A program made the position numbers and the translations under genes. 64,000 bases of DNA, from NCBI GenBank assembly GCA_022497155.1, contig MU385784.1, forward strand, positions 1 to 64,000, in the 5' to 3' direction. This document shows positions 58,851 to 64,000 of this stretch, in pieces. Origin of the DNA: Whalleya microplaca. Its lineage: Eukaryota > Ascomycota > Sordariomycetes > Xylariales > Xylariaceae. The notes under the pieces are model-generated. The model ran no database searches. It was not told the origin of the DNA and worked only from the letters and a program-made list of their open reading frames with translations. Every line of letters starts with the position of its first letter. The first letter of the stretch is position 1.

Positions 58851-61747
58851 TTAGATGTAAAACATGCTGTTCCTGAGCTTTTCGTGGACCAGTATTTCTT
58901 CGGCAGCGGGAGGCTCAGCGGGAGGCTCAGCGGGAGGCTCAGCGGGAGGCTTGGCGGGAGGTGCATTTTTGGTATTAGAACCAGCAGTAGCCTGGCTTTG
59001 TGCAGTAGTGCTTGGCGTTGGTCGCTGGCTGCTTCCGGGTGTTTTAGGCGGGGCTGACGGGCCAGCTTCTGAAGATCTGTCAAGGCCGCTGACATAACAT
59101 CGTGCTCGTGTGCACACTATGTCTGCATAGTAAGCCGGCGTGCAGATACTGACAGCTGTCGTAGAGCGCCCATAAACATAGCACAAGCTCTGAGTTACGC
59201 CTTCTAGCATTTCGGCACGTTGGCGCTTATTTTCTCCGCAGAGCTTCCGAAAAATGTCGTCAAAAAGGACAATGTAATGCGTAGGTCGGGGTGTACCTTG
59301 AAGCGCAAAATGGGGTTGCATGAAGAAGTCCCAAATACAATTGTCGGTCACGTCGCGGTCAACCACAGTTCCTGGTACTGTTTCCCCATGCTGATCTCCT
59401 TCTCCACGTGACTTCGGATAGAAACGTGTGTGATGACGTTTGACGACAAGCAAAAGAGTGAGTCGCGGAGGCTTGTCTGATATTTTTTTACACGCCTTCT
59501 GTAGATTCGGAAGTTCCTTATCGATGACTTGCTGGTATTGACCTTCAGAAACGCCGTCTCGATAAATGAGGATGTTTTCCGGCACATGGCCATTGTGGTG
59601 TTGTTTCCACCGTTTGAGCCGATCATCAAGCATGCTTTCCAACTCCGAGACTATCTCTTCACGGCTGTTCACCTGTTTTCGCAGACTTGCAGGCCACTGC
59701 CCAAGACCTCCATCGACGCTTGCTACCATTCCTGCAATGCTTGGTGCAGTAGGGGCGGAAAATGGAGCAGGATGTGTCACATCGTAACCGACTATCATTG
59801 TCTTGTCTAAATCGAGCGAGCCAAATGTACTGCTAGGGACGCTGTGATTTATACCACCAAGCTTTAAATTGAACTTCATAGCAATGTTGCTATTATATCG
59901 TACATTATTTTTGATAAATTGATGGCGATTAGCGCATATCGTTGCAACACCGTGTTCCACGTCTCCAAGTTGCTTAATCATGTTGTAGAGAGAGGGAAGC
60001 TTGGATGGCAAGATGATAAGTATGAGGTCAAATCTGCGATTCACTGCGTACGTAAAGAGGGCCTGCAGATCATTAAAAGGAGCCGATTTATCTTCTACTA
60101 CAAGTGTATCGCTAGCGCCGGATCGATAATCGCCAATATCAATGCCTCTCTGCTTCAGTACTCCTTTGAGCCCATCAACCGCAATTTTGAGTTCAGGAGC
60201 ATCAGGATCTTGTTTTATTTTGTCTTTATTAGGCTCTTGGTAAGAGATAATCACATGGAACCAAGACTTTAGGCTACCGGCATGGCAGAACTTCATCTTG
60301 TTCAAATTCCACTGGGCCTTCTCGTCCGCGGATGTAGTCGAATATCTATATTGAATGAGCGGTGCAGATAGGACACGACTGGTTACTTCTATTGGCTTTC
60401 TTTCCCAGTTATTTAAAGCGAGGGGGCCCTGCATTTCTTGTGAGAAATGTTTGTACCGCGTGTTTTTAAAACTTACATTATTGATCTCAGCGCTTTCCAA
60501 GCCACGTTGGATAATATCTCTACATTTTATCCTATTATCTTTATGATTAGCGTATCTAATCATCGTACTGGACTGTTCGGTTTCTAATCCCAATTTCGCT
60601 TGCTGGCCTTGTACAACGTCGCAAACTTCAGGTGGTAGATATATCGGACGAGCAACTGTCCCAACATTGACAACTGGAAAGGCGTGATGTTCGAGAGTTA
60701 TTTCGTAAACTAATAATGTTAGTCATAATTATTTCTCTTCATGGTGGTATACGTACCATCTTTAAAGTAGTTAGCGACGGTTACTCGCTTCTGTGTATCC
60801 TCTTTGTCACAAAAGAATTGAACCTGGCGAGATCCCGCTCCATGGTAACCAACTATTGGCTTTATTTTATTTTCTTTTCCGTCGTCTTTTGAAGCAAGGC
60901 CGATAATGGTTCTGGTTGTGTGGCCTCGTAGGTGTTTCAGTTTGACCCGGATTCCTCTAAGAAATGATGCGAGTTGATTGGCCGCCATTGTGTCATTTTC
61001 ATTCTTAATAGGGCGGTTATATTTTTTAATAAGATCTACCAGGCTGCAACTCTCGTAGAAAGCTCCTAAGCACGTATTGACGTTGACAAGAATACGTGGA
61101 TTGGCCACGCGGACACTCGTGAAAAACCCTCTTCGAAGGATCAGGCCTCTCTCCAAATCCAGCCAATCACCCGCCGTATTCAGCGGAAATGTCCTGACCT
61201 TTCCGCTCGAACCGATGGTGATCAAATCTTTGGAGGCTCTAGAATGATGGTTCAAGATGATGTTGAGTGCTTGAATGGTGTCACCCTGGTCGCCATCTGA
61301 GGTTGCAGAACCAGTCGGGTGAGATTGGATAAGCTTGAGAACATTCAATTTCTTGTTTAATTCGGCCGTGATCCTGTACTGAGCGAGGTCAGGCCGAGAA
61401 TCGTCATCACCCTCGTCATAGTATGTGATTGTTTCTGTAAGACCTGAAATCTCTATGGTGGTTATCAGAATGTTTTTGAAGTCTGTATATCTCTGATTCT
61501 TATGAATTTGCACTTTCTCAAGGTAGAGCTCGATGACACGCGACAGCTTCTTGCCTTTTGCCTCAGACGGACAAATTTCTCCCCTTTTCACTGGCGAAAC
61601 AGTCAAGCTGTACCTGAAAAGGTTCAGGGGTTTGGCACAGCGTGTAATATCAACGTAATTAGCCCAAAGCTTGCGCTCAGCTCCTGTCTTACTATAGTCT
61701 GGCCGTCGAGGTGGGGATGTTTCACTTTCCTCAGCATCGCTTGCCAT
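58851..61747 (-). CDS. Argonaute protein, QDE-2-like
   Basis: Two exons on the minus strand, 61747-60757 and 60709-58851, joined in phase 1 over a 47-nt intron (GTACGT donor, GACTAAC branch, ATTAG acceptor), encode 949 residues. An N domain starts near RPDYSKTGAERKLWANYVDI. The PAZ region (about 200-330) runs to VTVANYFKD, then VYEITLEHHAFPVVNVG after the intron. The Mid/Piwi half has catalytic D640 (GYDVTHP), E682 (SREEI), D715 (IYRDGVSEGQ) and D860 (PAYYAD), so the slicer set DEDD is complete; D rather than H in the last place is, as I recall, common in fungi. The end LRNSMFYI is the normal Argonaute C-terminus, preceded by a Pro-rich insert with repeated PPAE units. Argonautes bind small RNAs and silence RNA targets. 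There is no frame damage, so it is probably functional. A longer N-terminus from an upstream exon is possible. Confidence 0.92.
58906..58965. repeat. 12-nt coding repeat in the Argonaute gene
   Basis: Five tandem copies of GCGGGAGGCTCA (the last two diverged) encode the PPAE-type insert just before the conserved C-terminus of the Argonaute protein. Confidence 0.95.
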
Positions 61748-62971
61748 ATTCGCACTTTCACCTTGATGAGAGATAGTTCGGGTGAACGAGATGCCTGTAG
61801 ATGGAATATTGCAACCAAGCTAGCTGGGTAGGGTTTCAACGTGATAGGAAATCGGGCTGTTCATATATGACTTAGTACCACGTATGTTTGCTCTGAAAGG
61901 AAGTTTACCTATTGAGTCAGATGCAGTTTTCATTCCAGATCAACGTTGGCCCCCAACAAAAGGATCTACAAATGACACAGATTGCAAATATCCAATATGA
62001 TACTGAACATGCTTGCTACAAGCTGGGTAGTTTGCATAACAGGAGAGACCCTATGAGAAATCTAATGCACTAGGCATTGGCCACTGTCGCAGCGAACAAT
62101 AAATCTTGGAAAACAGAAGGCAAACCGCAACCTAGATTCAAAGCACGCGTTTTACGTGTGTCAAGCTTGATATTAGTATGAGCACATTTCATCATCGTAG
62201 GTTGGAAACCGCTTGTAAGGAATCGATAAGACATATGGTATTTATTTAGAAGCGTCTAACATTGACGATACCAGTGCTTAGCGACTACTTTGAAATTGCC
62301 CGTCATCCAAGCCGAATATACGTTATTATAGTCGGCTTTCTACTAGTTTCTAGAGCTACTCATGATATGAGCCGAGCCGTGGTGAACTTGGCGTGCACCA
62401 CACAGGTACCTATGCTCTTGTCCATACACCATAGAGCGTTTCCATGCCCAACGTATGTGCTATTTGTTTAATATGTACTTGTGAATATTAATATCCGATA
62501 TATATCATTATCAAAGCACATAGTTAGGAAAAGAGAGAGCTGATTGCGCATCGCGAAAGACAGCGATTGCTAGAGCAAATAGCCGATTAGAAGCGAATGT
62601 ATAGGATGAGAATCTAAGATGAGCCATGGATAGCCAAGCTATGCCGAGGAGTGGTGTGTAGGCAGAGGAAAATAACCTGTGAACCCAAGAGCATGGTAAC
62701 TTGGTTAACCCGTTCATGATAGAGTGGCGTGTAAAAATAGACGCAGGCTACAAGTGTCATAGCAGCTATTATTAGTCAAGCATCATCACTAGAGTCCTCC
62801 GGGTCGTGGCCCTGACTATAAAGCCACAGTCGTGTGGCGTACAACCAGCCGCTCTATAATCTGTAACGAAGCCGTCACCACTTGAATCTTGATTTTATAT
62901 TGTTGAAATACAGGGTTAATGAGGCTTAGATTGACTTGAGATTCAGCTATTCTAGAGTGGCAGATGGCCTG
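61748..62971. other. Argonaute upstream region
   Basis: Contains the presumed promoter of the Argonaute gene. No other gene was recognised. Confidence 0.45.
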
Positions 62972-63600
62972 TTATATATACACAATGCTACTACGTGCCT
63001 TGTACTGTACTAGTCCTTGACCCTCAAATTCAACATATATAACAGAGGGCGATAGAGGACCAATCAAAAGATTCCATGAAATTCTTCTCCTAACCAGCTG
63101 ATTGAACAAGAGCCCCCTCAGGGGACTGACTATCAACCCCGGACGCCACCTGGCTCTTCCTTTCAGCCTGGTCTTGGGTCTCACCCTCCAATAACAAACG
63201 TTTCCCTTGGTTTTTAACTCGTCCTCTCGGCTACGCAGCGACCGCAGCCTTTCTGTCTGCTGAGACACCTCCGCCTCACGTTTTTCGAATCGACTAGACA
63301 TTTCTTTCTGGAAAACTTCTTGCAATTTTTGAATCTCTTCCTCCAACTGCCGACGCTCACTCTCCAGACGATCCCTCTCACGGCCAATGTCTCATAAAAA
63401 CTCCATTAATTCTCGGCTACCCTTATAATAATATACGTAACCTAGCAGAATGCATTCATAACACGAAGACGCGTTTTTGCTTATATAACATTTAGAATTC
63501 AACCTCGCATATGTTATAAATCGCGTACGTATTGCGATCGAACGATACCAGATGACTTACGACCTCGACGGGGCCGCGTATGTTTGAGAATCCTTGACAT
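62972..63600 (-). CDS. Small coiled-coil protein, tentative model
   Basis: A two-exon model on the minus strand, 63600-63561 and 63390-62972 (170-nt intron, GTAAGT donor), gives 152 residues. It begins MSRILKHTRPRRG and continues in frame with a strongly charged helix (GRERDRLESERRQLEEEIQ to RSREDELKTKG, about 15-85) that is clearly a coiled coil. The last 65 residues after GNVCYWR are not protein-like; a GTGAGA donor at that point suggests that another intron or an earlier end is correct. A GTGAGT donor upstream, near 63647, may belong to a leader exon. No domain was recognised. It sits beside transposon-like hairpins, so it may be part of an element, but this is unproven. Confidence 0.35.
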
Positions 63601-63737
63601 TATCGCTATTAATATAACAAAAAGAAAAGAAAGATGAAAACACTCACCTCGAAGTTTTGAGGACAAAAACTATAGGAAGAGAATGATGTTACAACTATTC
63701 ATTCCTATACCCCCGCAACCGTGAGTTACGTAAATAA

Positions 63738-63898
63738 GGTATCGCTAAAAGGTATAGTGGCTTAGTGATACTAGGTGTCGCTAAGGCCTTTAATGGCTTG
63801 GCGACCCCTCTTTGCTAAAGGAGGCTATTCAGAGATATGAAGAGTCTGGGTCGCTGACCCTTAGTTAAATAGACTCTCTTTTAGCTGGCTAGCGACCA
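63738..63898. mobile_element. Hairpin cluster, possible end of a DNA transposon
   Basis: Within 160 nt the motif GGTNTCGCTAAG or its complement appears about six times in alternating orientation: GTATCGCTAA/TTAGTGATAC (63739 and 63762), GTCGCTAAGGCC/GGCTTGGCGAC (63777 and 63795), GGGTC-GCT-GACCC (63848) nested in AGAGTCT/AGACTCT, and GGCTAGCGACC (63887). Such subterminal inverted repeats are typical of the ends of Tc1/mariner-pogo elements and MITEs. The partner end is not visible and probably lies beyond the window. Confidence 0.4.
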
Positions 63899-64000
63899 AT
63901 CTAAATAATATCCCTTATATCGTCCTCCAAAAATATAAGATCAAGATTCAAATAATGACGGCTTCGTTACATAATCCTACGTGACCACCCAAGTTCTAGG

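Overview
The window looks like nuclear DNA of a filamentous ascomycete (Pezizomycotina, most likely Sordariomycetes). Genes stand alone on both strands. Most are broken by one to three short introns (47-292 nt) with GTRNGT donors, CTAAC-like branch sites and YAG acceptors. Intergenic stretches of 1-6 kb are full of (CATA)n, (GGCT)n and similar microsatellites and of the palindrome TACCTAGGTA. The gene set is fungal: an Sch9-type kinase with C2 domain, the F1Fo-ATPase subunit Atp14, Abp1 with ADF-H and two SH3 domains, Nar1, and a QDE-2-like Argonaute. No bacterial operon, phage or CRISPR array was seen.

Layout. 1-6.5 kb is a gene desert that holds a Pol III-like unit (A box, B box, T-run) at 1.2-1.34 kb. 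6.5-10.3 kb carries a secreted DOMON/cytochrome b561 membrane protein and Atp14, both on +. 13.1-15.9 kb is the Sch9-like kinase on -, followed by a 6 kb desert. 22.3-44.1 kb is the conserved gene-rich part: a GFA/CENP-V-fold zinc protein with a poly-G tract in its intron, an acidic AT-hook protein, a 113-aa protein of unknown role, a SUZ-domain (SZRD1-like) RNA-binding protein, Nar1, a four-helix membrane protein, a cysteine-rich CYSTM tail protein, Abp1, and a three-finger C2H2 protein.

44.1-64 kb differs: it looks AT-rich by eye and is gene-poor and accessory in character. It contains a broken ankyrin-repeat/deaminase-like pseudogene, a fungal transcription-factor-like protein, a CorA-like membrane protein with uncertain 5' end, an intact Argonaute with a DEDD catalytic set, a small coiled-coil gene, perfect inverted repeats, and a cluster of hairpins at the right edge that resembles the end of a DNA transposon.

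The genes do not form one pathway. The left and middle parts are housekeeping functions (ATP synthesis, TOR/nutrient signalling, cytosolic Fe-S assembly, actin patches, chromatin). The right part may be a genome-defence or accessory neighbourhood, because an Argonaute lies among transposon-like relics; that link is an inference from position. Gene models were built by eye from splice consensus, frame continuity and recognisable domains, without searches.
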